A stretch of DNA of 53,519 bases from Oscillospiraceae bacterium (GTDB lineage Bacteria; Bacillota; Clostridia; Oscillospirales; Acutalibacteraceae): assembly GCA_015065845.1 (NCBI GenBank), contig SVPQ01000015.1:1-53519 (forward strand). Direction: 5' to 3'. Under the pieces are notes generated by a model that was not told the origin of the DNA, made no database searches, and saw only the letters and a program-made list of their open reading frames with translations. Positions 1-7,970 of the stretch are shown here, piece after piece (the stretch's first letter is position 1; each line of letters starts with the position of its first letter). A program made the translations under genes and the position numbers.

Positions 1-1423
1 TTGAGAAGTGGTTTGTAAATGTACCAAGGTAACGCTTTGTATATGGGTAAAGACCTTCATCAAGAAGTTTTGTAATAATGCCTCTCTTAACTTTAAGTGA
101 ACGAGCAGAAATATCCATAAGTTTATCAAGTCTCTTATAGAAATCCTCTGCATTTTCAGAAAGATATGCAATTCTTGGTAAGTTAATAGTAACAACACCA
201 ATTGAACCAGTGCTTTCACCACTACCGAAGAAACCACCGCTCTTCTTTCTTAATTCACGAAGGTCAAGACGAAGTCTGCAGCACATTGAACGAACATCGC
301 TTGGTTCCATATCTGAGTTTACATAGTTTGAGAAGTATGGAGTACCATATTTTGCAGTCATCTCAAAGAGAAGTTTATTGTTCTCTGTTTCTGACCAGTC
401 AAAATCACGAGTGATAGAATATGTTGGAATTGGATATTGGAAACCACGACCGTGAGCATCGCCCTCAATCATAACTTCAATAAATGCTTTGTTAACCATA
501 TCCATTTCTGCTTTACAATCACCATAAGTGAAGTCCATTTCTTTACCACCTACAATTGCAGGCAAATCTTTAAGGTCAGCAGGAACTGTCCAGTCTAAAG
601 TGATGTTTGAGAATGGTGCTTGTGTACCCCAACGGGATGGTGTATTTACACCGAAAATGAATGATTCAATGCATTTTTTAACTTGTTTATAGTCAAGATT
701 GTCAACTTTAACAAATGGAGCTAAATATGTGTCGAATGATGAGAAAGCCTGAGCACCTGCCCATTCGTTCTGCATAATACCCAAGAAGTTTACCATCTGA
801 TTGCAAAGAGTTGCAAGGTGACTTGCTGGTGCTGATGTAATTTTACCAGGAACACCGCCTAAACCTTCTTTAATAAGTTGTTTTAATGACCAACCTGCAC
901 AGTAACCTGTAAGCATTGAAAGGTCGTGGATATGAATATCACCATTACGATGAGCATTTGCAACTTCTTCATCATAAATTTCTGAAAGCCAGTAGTTAGC
1001 AGTAATAGCACCTGAGTTTGAAAGAATAAGACCACCAACAGAGTAAGTAACTGTTGAGTTTTCTTTAACACGCCAGTCTGTAACTTTAACATAACTGTCA
1101 ACCAAATCTTTATAGTCAAGAATTGTTGATTTCATATTACGGATTTTTTCGCGTTGTTTTCTGTAAAGAATGTATGCTTTTGCAACATCTGCGTACCCTG
1201 CCTGAACAAGAACTGACTCTACACTGTCCTGTACATCTTCAACTGCAACAAGATTATTGCTGATTTTCGGCTCAAAGTTTGCAGTAACTTTTAAAGCAAG
1301 AAAATCAATTATATTGTCATTGTATTGCTTTTCGCAAGCTTCAAACGCTTTTTTAATAGCGTCTGTGATTTTGATTATATCAAAACCTGAAATTTTGCCA
1401 TCTCTTTTGATAACTTGATACAT
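1..1423 (-). CDS. nrdD: Anaerobic ribonucleoside-triphosphate reductase, class III (3' end outside window)
   Basis: Reduces ribonucleoside triphosphates to deoxy forms under anoxia using a glycyl radical installed by NrdG. The visible 474 codons begin with an ATP-cone regulatory domain (about residues 1-95, starting MYQVIKRDGKISGFDI), followed by the catalytic barrel with recognisable stretches such as NGDIHIHDL, GVNTPSRWG and GRGFQYPIPTYSIT. The C-terminal glycyl-radical loop lies off the left edge. The ATG at 1423 has an AAGGAG ribosome site ten bases upstream. A sigma-A promoter (TTGACA-N17-TATTAT) and two NrdR-type boxes precede it, so repression by NrdR when deoxynucleotides are plentiful is expected. 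The sirtuin and nrdG genes lie upstream on the same strand but behind their own signals. Confidence 0.96.
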   Translation of the reverse strand, partial: MYQVIKRDGKISGFDIIKITDAIKKAFEACEKQYNDNIIDFLALKVTANFEPKISNNLVAVEDVQDSVESVLVQAGYADVAKAYILYRKQREKIRNMKSTILDYKDLVDSYVKVTDWRVKENSTVTYSVGGLILSNSGAITANYWLSEIYDEEVANAHRNGDIHIHDLSMLTGYCAGWSLKQLIKEGLGGVPGKITSAPASHLATLCNQMVNFLGIMQNEWAGAQAFSSFDTYLAPFVKVDNLDYKQVKKCIESFIFGVNTPSRWGTQAPFSNITLDWTVPADLKDLPAIVGGKEMDFTYGDCKAEMDMVNKAFIEVMIEGDAHGRGFQYPIPTYSITRDFDWSETENNKLLFEMTAKYGTPYFSNYVNSDMEPSDVRSMCCRLRLDLRELRKKSGGFFGSGESTGSIGVVTINLPRIAYLSENAEDFYKRLDKLMDISARSLKVKRGIITKLLDEGLYPYTKRYLGTFTNHFS

Positions 1424-1473
1424 TATTTCGTTCTCCTTAAATTTTTTCTTTTCGTTTTTCGTTAGCATATAGG

Positions 1474-1502
1474 ATAATAACAGATATATTGTTCCTTGTC
1501 AA
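1474..1502 (-). promoter_or_regulatory. nrdD promoter
   Basis: Minus-strand TTGACA (1502-1497), 17-base spacer, TATTAT (1479-1474). It gives an untranslated leader of about 45 bases before nrdD. Confidence 0.7.
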
Positions 1503-1510
1503 TAGAAAAA

Positions 1511-1526
1511 TCACAATATATTGTGG
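1511..1526. promoter_or_regulatory. NrdR box 1 upstream of nrdD
   Basis: The palindrome TCACAATATATTGTGG fits the published NrdR consensus (acaCwAtATaTwGtgt) at all core positions. It sits about 9 bases upstream of the nrdD -35 element. Confidence 0.75.
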
Positions 1527-1553
1527 TTAAAAACAACTTTTTTTAGGTCGAAA

Positions 1554-1569
1554 TCACAAGATATTGTTT
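1554..1569. promoter_or_regulatory. NrdR box 2 upstream of nrdD
   Basis: TCACAAGATATTGTTT is a slightly degenerate second copy of the NrdR palindrome. It is 43 bases (about four helical turns) from box 1, so both lie on the same face of the DNA. Paired boxes are usual for this regulator, although the spacing here is wider than the commonest three turns. Confidence 0.65.
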
Positions 1570-1652
1570 TTTATATACAATATGCACATATATTGTCATT
1601 TTATTTTGGTCATTTTACGACAAATTTCGCAAATTTAAATTTCCAAAGAAAT

Positions 1653-1680
1653 AACTGAACACAATATCTTGTGTTCAGTT
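1653..1680. terminator. Palindrome at the sirtuin stop codon: terminator-like, with an NrdR-like core
   Basis: AACTGAACACAA / TTGTGTTCAGTT are perfect 12-base arms around a 4-base loop, overlapping the sirtuin stop codon. Read on the minus strand it is followed by TATTTCTTT, so it can act as a weak terminator. Its central 16 bases (ACACAATATCTTGTGT) also match the NrdR-box pattern, and it lies 105 bases (ten helical turns) from box 2. Confidence 0.5.
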
Positions 1681-2403
1681 ACTGATTTTATCTATTACAT
1701 TCACAATATCATCATATATAACAATATCTGCCTTTTCATCAAATGGTGTTATACCTTTATTAATAAGGGCAATTTTTTCACCTTTAAAAACCTTTATAAA
1801 AGATGCCGCAGGGTATACCGCGAGGGAAGTTCCTATTATAATTAACAAATCCGCACTCTGAATAGCATTTATAGCACCTTGCACTGTTTTGTCGTCAAGT
1901 CCTTCTTCGTAAAGAACCACATCTGGTTTTACTATACCTCCGCATTTTTTACAATACGGAATATCTTTGCTTTCTAAAATATATTTCTCATCGTAAAACT
2001 CACTACATCTTGTGCAGTAGTTTCTTTTTACACTGCCATGAATTTCAAAAACGCATTTACTACCCGCCATAGTGTGAAGCGAATCTATATTCTGTGTAAC
2101 AATCCGAATATCTTTACCACTTTTTTGTAAATTACTGAAATATATATGTGCTTTATTAGGTTTTGCATTTTCATAAATCATTTTTGATTTATAAAATTCA
2201 TAAAACAATTTTGTATTATTAATAAAAAATGTATGAGAAATCATTTCTTCAGGTGAATATTTATAATCACCTTTTTCATTATATAGACCATTTTCTGACC
2301 TGAAATCAGGTATACCAGACGGACAACTTATACCTGCACCTGTAAATATACAGATTTTCTTTGCCTTTTCAATTTCCCTTTTTAACTCTAAAACCTTCTC
2401 CAA
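1675..2403 (-). CDS. cobB: Sir2-family NAD-dependent protein deacetylase
   Basis: Removes acyl groups from lysines using NAD+, giving nicotinamide and O-acetyl-ADP-ribose; cytoplasmic. At 242 residues it is a single-domain sirtuin. Motifs in order: GAGIS (22-26) and PDFRS of the NAD pocket, TQNIDSLH, the catalytic His in EIHGSV, a four-Cys zinc site (YCTRC...CKKC), GTSLAVYP and INKG. The start is a TTG at 2403; AGGGGA lies seven bases upstream and no in-frame ATG competes. It lies between nrdG and nrdD on the same strand, and its 3' end overlaps a palindrome. Confidence 0.93.
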   Translation of the reverse strand: MEKVLELKREIEKAKKICIFTGAGISCPSGIPDFRSENGLYNEKGDYKYSPEEMISHTFFINNTKLFYEFYKSKMIYENAKPNKAHIYFSNLQKSGKDIRIVTQNIDSLHTMAGSKCVFEIHGSVKRNYCTRCSEFYDEKYILESKDIPYCKKCGGIVKPDVVLYEEGLDDKTVQGAINAIQSADLLIIIGTSLAVYPAASFIKVFKGEKIALINKGITPFDEKADIVIYDDIVNVIDKISN

Positions 2404-2420
2404 TTCATATTCCCCTATAC

Positions 2421-2466
2421 TATAATTATAATAGCGTCGCAGACCCTTAATTCTGCATTTGATATT
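2421..2466. repeat. GC-core/heptamer half of the composite intergenic element, no hairpin
   Basis: ATTATAATAGCGTCGCAGACC followed by TTAATTCTGCATTT. The reverse complement recurs almost base for base at 25145-25208, there attached to the full hairpin element. It occupies nearly the whole gap between nrdG and the sirtuin gene. Confidence 0.6.
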
Positions 2467-2472
2467 CGTTAC

Positions 2473-3162
2473 TTACAAGCCACGAATATCAGCATTCGGC
2501 ACATACTTTTTAACAACTTCAAGCATTTCTTTCATTTCTTCTTTTGAAACGCCCTCAGTAGCACTGTCGATTAAATTCCCAGAATCAACAAAATTCTGCA
2601 GGTAATAATTTTCTGTTCCTTCTATCCACTTACCAATATTTTCTATATCCATAATTGTATGAAAATTTTTAGTAATAGTTGTACGGAATTCAAAAGGTAC
2701 ATTTCCTTTTTTCAAAATCCCAACACTTTTTTCTATTGAAGCTATATCGAAATTATTAATACCGATTGTTTCTGAATATTTTTCTTTAGAATTTTTTATA
2801 TCCATAGCCACATAATCGCACAGACCATTTTCAATAATACTTTCAAGTTTTTCCGGAAAACTTCCGTTTGTATCAAGTTTTATTGCGTAGTCGTATTCCC
2901 TGACTTTTCTTAAAAATTCTTCTATATCTCCCTGCAACAATGGTTCGCCACCAGTTATTGCAATACCATCTAAAATACCCTGGCGTTTTTTTAAATGTTC
3001 AAAAACTTCGCTTTCGGTAATTATTTCAGTATCCATTTTTGTAACAAGCCCTGCATTATGACAGAACGGACATCTGAAATTACATCCACCTGTAAAAACT
3101 GTACACGCAGTTTTGCCGGGAAAATCAAGCAAAGTAAGTTTTTGAAAACCCTTTATTAACAA
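2473..3162 (-). CDS. nrdG: Anaerobic ribonucleotide reductase activating protein, radical SAM (NrdG2 type)
   Basis: Radical-SAM activase that generates the glycyl radical on NrdD. The N-terminus reads GFQKLTLLDFPGK, typical of the NrdG2 branch. The [4Fe-4S]-binding CxxxCxxC is C27, C31, C34 (GCNFRCPFC), followed by the SAM-binding TGGEPLLQ. At 229 residues it is normal for the longer NrdG2 group. The start is TTG at 3162 with AAAGGA ten bases upstream; the nearby ATG is out of frame. A clear promoter lies upstream but no NrdR box was seen there, so its control may differ from nrdD. A different glycyl-radical partner cannot be excluded. Confidence 0.9.
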   Translation of the reverse strand: MLIKGFQKLTLLDFPGKTACTVFTGGCNFRCPFCHNAGLVTKMDTEIITESEVFEHLKKRQGILDGIAITGGEPLLQGDIEEFLRKVREYDYAIKLDTNGSFPEKLESIIENGLCDYVAMDIKNSKEKYSETIGINNFDIASIEKSVGILKKGNVPFEFRTTITKNFHTIMDIENIGKWIEGTENYYLQNFVDSGNLIDSATEGVSKEEMKEMLEVVKKYVPNADIRGL

Positions 3163-3205
3163 ATTTTTTCATTCCTTTTGTTTGTTTTTTGTTAAAATTT
3201 CTTTA

Positions 3206-3234
3206 ATTATATATCTTAAAAACACCACAGTCAA
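3206..3234 (-). promoter_or_regulatory. nrdG promoter
   Basis: Minus-strand TTGACT (3234-3229), 17-base spacer, perfect TATAAT (3211-3206). Confidence 0.65.
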
Positions 3235-3309
3235 CTGAAAAACATAGGTTTTATGGAAATATTAGCATATTTAGTGATTTCGCACAATTAATATACTTTA
3301 TTTTGTATC

Positions 3310-3338
3310 TTTACATTTTGAAAAAAGTGTGTTATAAT
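3310..3338 (+). promoter_or_regulatory. Promoter of the secreted-protein pair
   Basis: TTTACA, 17-base spacer, TATAAT, followed by a short leader and a strong GGAGG ribosome site at 3363-3367. Confidence 0.65.
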
Positions 3339-3374
3339 GCAGTAGTAAAAAAATAACATTTTGGAGGAATTGTT

Positions 3375-3983
3375 ATGAAAACTCGTAAAATTCTTGCTCT
3401 TGTAATGGCAATTGCACTTCTTGCTGTTTCAATGAGCGTAGTAGCATCAGCTGCTGGTACATACACAATTTTATTTAATCAGAACAAATCTGCTTTTACT
3501 GATGTTGAGTGTTTTGACCCAACAGGTTTAGTAATTACTGATGCGAACAACACACAAATCAAATACTCAACTGAATACCAATATTTCACTTTCAGTGTAG
3601 AGCTTGATGAGCCTCTCACAGTTTACATCACAGAAATTGAAGTGTTCTACAAAGGTGATTCTTGTGGATTTGTCCCTGTTGTTGTTTCTCACGCAGGTGG
3701 CGAAATCACTCCAGTAAATAACCATACTCATGGTGAAATTTGTGCAGGTTGTGGTGTAGTTTGTAAAAACACAGAACACACAGTTTCATACTGGGTTCCT
3801 AATGGTGATGCAGGTCTTTTAACTTCAGAAACCGAAACAGGTACTTGTCTCGTTTGTGGCGACACAGTTTCTCGTTACATCGAAGGCACTGCTACATACC
3901 CATCAGTTTTTGCAACATCAGAAATCCTTGTTATTTTATTAGGTTTTGTTTCTATGATTGTTGAAGCATTTGCTTTAATTTAA
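3375..3983 (+). CDS. Secreted Cys-motif protein A (function unknown)
   Basis: Not recognised as a known family. A Sec signal peptide spans about residues 1-26 (MKTRK, hydrophobic core, ASAAG). An all-beta-looking domain follows, then two Cys pairs (EICAGCGVVC and TCLVCGD) and a hydrophobic C-terminal stretch of about 20 residues (SEILVILLGFVSMIV) that could anchor it or pack as a helix. The next gene is a paralogue: both have the same signal peptide style, a FDPTG/FSPAG segment, a V-TEVE/I-TEIE strand, paired CxxC motifs, and an IEGTA or IDGTA sequence before the C-terminal helix. The Cys pairs suggest a metal site or disulphides. The two share a promoter and form a bicistron ending at strong terminators. 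Confidence 0.8.
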   Translation: MKTRKILALVMAIALLAVSMSVVASAAGTYTILFNQNKSAFTDVECFDPTGLVITDANNTQIKYSTEYQYFTFSVELDEPLTVYITEIEVFYKGDSCGFVPVVVSHAGGEITPVNNHTHGEICAGCGVVCKNTEHTVSYWVPNGDAGLLTSETETGTCLVCGDTVSRYIEGTATYPSVFATSEILVILLGFVSMIVEAFALI

Positions 3984-4002
3984 TAGGCGGAGGTTAAAGT
4001 TC

Positions 4003-4653
4003 ATGAAAACTAAAAGATTATTAGCAACAGTTCTTGCTGTTGTAATGCTTCTTTCAGTATTTTCTGTAATCTCTCTCGCTGCAGGTCCTTATACATTCAC
4101 ATTAACACAGGGGCCTACAAAAACAGAGTACTATGATTATGAAAAATTCAGTCCTGCAGGAATCAGTGTTACTATTACAGACGCTTCTGGTGCTTATGTT
4201 GAATCTATTTCTTATTCTTCATCTTCCACGCGTTTCCAATTTTCTATTGACCTTTCAAAAAAACTTACAGTAGATGTTACTGAGGTTGAAATTATTCTTG
4301 ATGGTGTTGTAGTAGCAACAGTTCCTGTTACTGTAAATCACAAATACGAAGAAAACACAAGTCTTGGTAGCACAAAGCACGGAACAAAATGTTTTGGTTG
4401 CGGTTATGTTATTCCTGACTCTATGGAAGAACATACTTATGACGATACCGCATGGACTCCTAATGATGATTCATCATTTTTAAGAGACAATACCGAATCA
4501 AATTTCTGCTTAGAATGTAACCACGAAATCAAGAGAGAAATTGATGGTACAGCTGGTTACGACATTGAATTTGAAGAATATCAGTTCCTCCGTGATTTAA
4601 TGGTTTATATAGACCTTCTTCTTGATGCTATCTTTGGTGCTATAAAAAGATAA
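4003..4653 (+). CDS. Secreted Cys-motif protein B (paralogue of A)
   Basis: 216 residues with a Sec signal peptide (MKTKRLLATVLAVVMLLSVF, ending SLAAG near residue 28). Like its neighbour it has a predicted beta-rich middle, two Cys pairs (KCFGCGYV and FCLECNHE), and an IDGTAGY segment before a C-terminal amphipathic helix (LRDLMVYIDLLLDAIF). The ATG is preceded by GGCGGAGG. The gap to gene A is 19 bases, so the pair is translated from one message. Sequence drift between the copies is large outside the motifs, so the duplication is not recent. Function unknown. Confidence 0.8.
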   Translation: MKTKRLLATVLAVVMLLSVFSVISLAAGPYTFTLTQGPTKTEYYDYEKFSPAGISVTITDASGAYVESISYSSSSTRFQFSIDLSKKLTVDVTEVEIILDGVVVATVPVTVNHKYEENTSLGSTKHGTKCFGCGYVIPDSMEEHTYDDTAWTPNDDSSFLRDNTESNFCLECNHEIKREIDGTAGYDIEFEEYQFLRDLMVYIDLLLDAIFGAIKR

Positions 4654-4662
4654 TAAATAAAA

Positions 4663-4697
4663 AAACCACGAATTGAAAAAAATTCAATTCGTGGTTT
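4663..4697. terminator. Bidirectional terminator after the secreted pair
   Basis: Perfect 15-base arms (AAACCACGAATTGAA / TTCAATTCGTGGTTT) with a 5-base A loop, A-tract before and TTTAAATTTT after; works toward the + strand genes. Confidence 0.85.
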
Positions 4698-4710
4698 TAA
4701 ATTTTGAAGC

Positions 4711-4746
4711 AATCGGGGGGTGAAGTTTTAAACTTCACCCCCGATT
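4711..4746. terminator. Second terminator, facing the HPt gene
   Basis: GC-rich stem AATCGGGGG-TGAAGTTT / AAACTTCACCCCCGATT directly downstream of the minus-strand HPt gene. Two independent strong hairpins thus insulate these convergent operons. Confidence 0.8.
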
Positions 4747-4757
4747 ATTTCATTTAT

Positions 4758-5105
4758 TTACATAGCTCTTTTAATTCCATCGGTAACAACATCGTACTCT
4801 TTTTCCAAATTTATATAGAGTTTCTGAGCCTCTGTTATATTACCTTTTTTTAGTTCGTCTACTAAAGGTGTAATAATACTAAAAAGTGGTTTTGCACTCA
4901 TATTGCCAAAATTACCCTTTAAAGTATGAGCTACAGCAAACGCTTCGTCAACATTACCTTCTGTTAAAGCTTTTTGTAACGGTTCAATAACTTTCATTAT
5001 TGCCATTTCTTTAAGGAATTTCTCAAATAATTCCGTAGCACCGGCAAATCTGCCAATCGCCTCGTCATAATCTATACCGACCGACATTAAAATCTCTCTG
5101 TTCAT
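4758..5105 (-). CDS. Free-standing HPt (histidine phosphotransfer) protein
   Basis: Carries a phosphoryl group on His between response-regulator receiver domains. 115 residues, essentially the single HPt helical bundle. The active site is H60 in VAHTLKGNFGN, matching the family's HxLKG pattern; the IGRFAGATELFEKFL start is typical of HPt domains. ATG at 5105 with AAAGGG upstream. It is the last gene of a minus-strand block with a REC-EAL protein, a hybrid kinase and spo0A. It is therefore the obvious carrier from the kinase's own receiver (or the REC-EAL receivers) to Spo0A; that partner choice is inference. Confidence 0.92.
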   Translation of the reverse strand: MNREILMSVGIDYDEAIGRFAGATELFEKFLKEMAIMKVIEPLQKALTEGNVDEAFAVAHTLKGNFGNMSAKPLFSIITPLVDELKKGNITEAQKLYINLEKEYDVVTDGIKRAM

Positions 5106-5122
5106 AGTACCCTTTTCCCCTG

Positions 5123-5160
5123 ATAAGTCGAGCTTTACAATTACATAAAGCTCGACTTAT
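5123..5160. terminator. Intercistronic hairpin between REC-EAL gene and HPt gene
   Basis: Perfect 15-base arms (ATAAGTCGAGCTTTA / TAAAGCTCGACTTAT) with an 8-base loop. It abuts the REC-EAL stop and has no T-tract on the minus strand, where the HPt ribosome site follows. It looks more like an mRNA-stability or partial-attenuation hairpin than a full stop. Confidence 0.55.
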
Positions 5161-5162
5161 TT

Positions 5163-7730
5163 TTAATCTTTTGACATATTCTGATATTCTTTTACCATTC
5201 TTCTGAAACGCTCATTATAATCAATAACATTCTTAACACGGCGCTCTATAATTTCTGCAACAAATGGCTTGGTAATATAGTCATTAACACCCATCTGAAG
5301 CATATCTACCTGAAGACCTTCGTCACTTTCACTAGAAATAACTACTACAGGAATATCGCTTATATCTTCATCTGAATTTTTACGCTCCAGGAATTCCCTA
5401 CCATCCATAACAGGCATAACCATATCGAGCAATACAACTGCTACTTCATTTTTGTATTCCTTCAACTGATTAAGACCCTCGAGTCCGTTCTTAGTAAGAA
5501 TAACTTCATAACTGTCAGAAAAAATATCTTTAATAATTCTGCTACTGAGTTCAGAATCATCAACAACAAGAAGTTTTTTAGGCTTATTTTTATCGCCATT
5601 CATAACTTTCTTTAATTTTCTGAGTTCATTTTCAACTTCTTTTTGCATTGTAACATCGGCTAGATTAGCAATGAATATAGATTTTTCTCCACCTATCTTA
5701 CCAATAAACTGAAGTTTCATTGAAACCCATAGTGCTTTTCCTTGCTGTACTCTGCGTTGATACTGACATTCTACGAATTCATCATTATCAACTGCATTAT
5801 TGAATGCCTCAAGGACATCATTTTTATATTCGTAGAAGATGTAATCTAATGGATTCCCTTCTGAAACACCATCAGCTCCAAACAATACTTTATAAGCGTT
5901 GTTTGTTCTGAGATATGTAAATTTATTACCATCGAATTCACAAATAGCACTTGCCTGTACAGAATTTGAGAAGAGAATTTCCATTTCAGGTGCAGAAGAC
6001 CACAGTTTATCCATTGTGAGAACGCCAGTCGCATCTACAATTTTTGAAACTGTCTTTTCTTTATTTTCCTTAGCAAGTTTTTCGTATTCATCAATCGGCA
6101 TAGGTCTTGCAAAATAGAATCCCTGAACATATTCACAGCCAACACTACCAAGGAAGTTAACCTGTTCTGCCTTTTCAACACCCTCTGCAACAGCAGGCAT
6201 ACCAAGCCATTTAGCCATACGAACAACAGATGCTATAATATTTTCGCTTCTGCCATCGTTACCGCTGCTATCAAAAAAGCGCATATCAATCTTGAGAACA
6301 TCAACTTCAACTTCTTTTAAAATACTGAGTGAAGAATAACCACTACCGAAGTCATCCATCATTACAGTAAAGCCATTTTCTTTAAGACCAGAAACAACCT
6401 GTTTCATAACCTGCGGGTTGTCCATATAAGCGGTTTCAGTAAGTTCTAACTGGAATAACTCGTGCGGAACATTATATTTATCAACAAGACCAATGATAAA
6501 GTCCACAATGCCGGGGTTATATAAATCCACTCGCGAAATATTAACTGAAATAGGATTTGGTTTAAGACCTTCGTCAATCCATTTTCTTAAATATTTACAA
6601 ATAACTTCCCATACATAATGGTCAAGTCTTTCAATAAAACCATTCTTTTCAAATACAGGAATAAAAAGACCTGGTGAAATCATACCTTTTTCAGGATGCA
6701 TCCATCTTACAAGTGCTTCAGCACCTGCAGGTGCATTTGTTTCAAGAGAATATTTAGGTTGTAGATAAACAATGAATTGTTCATCCTGCAACGCTTGTAC
6801 CATTTCGTTTACAATCTCTTGCTCTTTTTCGAGTCTTGCACTCATTTCAGGTTTGAATACACCAATTGTATCAATATAATTACCTTTACAGGTTTTTGCG
6901 GCAAGTGTTGCCCTGTCGAGCATAACATTGGGGGATAATGTCAGGTCGTCAAGGAAATAGACACCGAAATTAGGAACTATATCGAAATTTCTGTTGTAAC
7001 TTTTAATTACTTCTACATGCTTCTCAATAAGTTCAAAAACTTCTTCTTCACTTTCGTACTCTCCACAAAGAGCAAACACATCAGCTTCAATTCTACCATA
7101 GGTAAGATTATTTCTCTGATTTGCGAGATTTTCAAGTCCCATTGCAATATACTTGATAAATCTGTCGCCCTCATTCACACCATAAAAAGAGTTAACCAAC
7201 TGAAAGCGGTCAATATCGAAGCGAATAAACACAAACTGCTTATCACGGTTATTATCGAGCATAATTCTTGTCTTTTTCAAGAATTTATCTTTATTGAAAA
7301 TACCAGTAAGCGTGTCATATTCTGCTATGTACTTTAATTTTTTAAAAGCAAAAAATTCTGTACGCATAATTGCATTCTGGACTCTGAGTTTTACAATATC
7401 AGCATTGTAAGGTTTAACAATAAAGTCCCATGCACCTTCTGCCAATACTTTTACCTGAGTTTCTTCGCCTGAATCACTTGTTGTTACAATTACAGGAATT
7501 TTCAAACCATGTTCATTTATCTTGTTTAAGAATCCGTAACCATCCAATACAGGCATATAAATATCGACAATAACGCATTTAACTTCCTGCTCATGTCGTG
7601 CAAGGAAATCAAAACCTTCTTGTCCGTCCTGTGCTTCGACAACATAGTAGTCATTTGAGAGAATAGTTTTTAATATTTCTCTGTCAACTCTGTCGTCATC
7701 AATAACAAGGACTACATCTTTGTTAGCCAC
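5163..7730 (-). CDS. REC-GGDEF(degenerate)-EAL-PAS-REC signalling protein, c-di-GMP phosphodiesterase
   Basis: Predicted to break down cyclic di-GMP under control of two receivers. Order: REC 1 (about 5-125; acidic pocket IDDD, phospho-site D56 in VDIYMP); GGDEF-like domain (about 130-290) whose signature reads RIEADVF instead of GGDEF, so no cyclase activity is expected; EAL domain (about 300-550) with the motif EAL, SVNISR, ELTET, DDFGSGYSSL, KIDM and EGVE all intact; a PAS domain (about 590-710); REC 2 (about 725-850; VVDDSE, LLDMVMPVMDG, TKPF). No membrane segment. The GTG at 7730 is preferred because AGGGGG lies six bases upstream; an ATG at 7781 is in frame but has no ribosome site. Confidence 0.92.
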   Translation of the reverse strand: MANKDVVLVIDDDRVDREILKTILSNDYYVVEAQDGQEGFDFLARHEQEVKCVIVDIYMPVLDGYGFLNKINEHGLKIPVIVTTSDSGEETQVKVLAEGAWDFIVKPYNADIVKLRVQNAIMRTEFFAFKKLKYIAEYDTLTGIFNKDKFLKKTRIMLDNNRDKQFVFIRFDIDRFQLVNSFYGVNEGDRFIKYIAMGLENLANQRNNLTYGRIEADVFALCGEYESEEEVFELIEKHVEVIKSYNRNFDIVPNFGVYFLDDLTLSPNVMLDRATLAAKTCKGNYIDTIGVFKPEMSARLEKEQEIVNEMVQALQDEQFIVYLQPKYSLETNAPAGAEALVRWMHPEKGMISPGLFIPVFEKNGFIERLDHYVWEVICKYLRKWIDEGLKPNPISVNISRVDLYNPGIVDFIIGLVDKYNVPHELFQLELTETAYMDNPQVMKQVVSGLKENGFTVMMDDFGSGYSSLSILKEVEVDVLKIDMRFFDSSGNDGRSENIIASVVRMAKWLGMPAVAEGVEKAEQVNFLGSVGCEYVQGFYFARPMPIDEYEKLAKENKEKTVSKIVDATGVLTMDKLWSSAPEMEILFSNSVQASAICEFDGNKFTYLRTNNAYKVLFGADGVSEGNPLDYIFYEYKNDVLEAFNNAVDNDEFVECQYQRRVQQGKALWVSMKLQFIGKIGGEKSIFIANLADVTMQKEVENELRKLKKVMNGDKNKPKKLLVVDDSELSSRIIKDIFSDSYEVILTKNGLEGLNQLKEYKNEVAVVLLDMVMPVMDGREFLERKNSDEDISDIPVVVISSESDEGLQVDMLQMGVNDYITKPFVAEIIERRVKNVIDYNERFRRMVKEYQNMSKD

Positions 7731-7796
7731 AAAAAAGCCCCCTAATTTTTTTAGAAAAAGCGTCACGACACAATGACACATTTTTCTTATGGTAAC

Positions 7797-7824
7797 ATTA
7801 TAACACTTTTTATTAAAAATTCAA
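7797..7824 (-). promoter_or_regulatory. Promoter of the REC-EAL / HPt unit
   Basis: Minus-strand TTGAAT (7824-7819), 16-base spacer, perfect TATAAT (7802-7797). Transcription would start near 7790, only nine bases before the in-frame ATG at 7781, which favours the downstream GTG start. Confidence 0.65.
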
Positions 7825-7929
7825 CAATATTACAAAAAAATTTTCCAATGTTTGTAAAAATAGTGCAAACTCACAAAAAACTATTGTTTTTTCTGTGCTA
7901 TTTTTCTTTTTTGTAATAATAAAAATAAT

Positions 7930-7960
7930 ATTGGATTGGCAAATACAATGCCAATCCAAT
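7930..7960 (-). terminator. Terminator of the hybrid kinase gene
   Basis: ATTGGATTGGCA / TGCCAATCCAAT, 12-base perfect stem with a 7-base loop, ten bases beyond the kinase stop; T-rich on the minus strand after the stem. Confidence 0.8.
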
Positions 7961-7970
7961 AAAAGAAATA

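Noticed and set aside
1584..1597. CACATATATTGTCA as a further NrdR box
   Set aside because: The core is one base too short (CATATATTG against CWATATATWG), so symmetry is broken.
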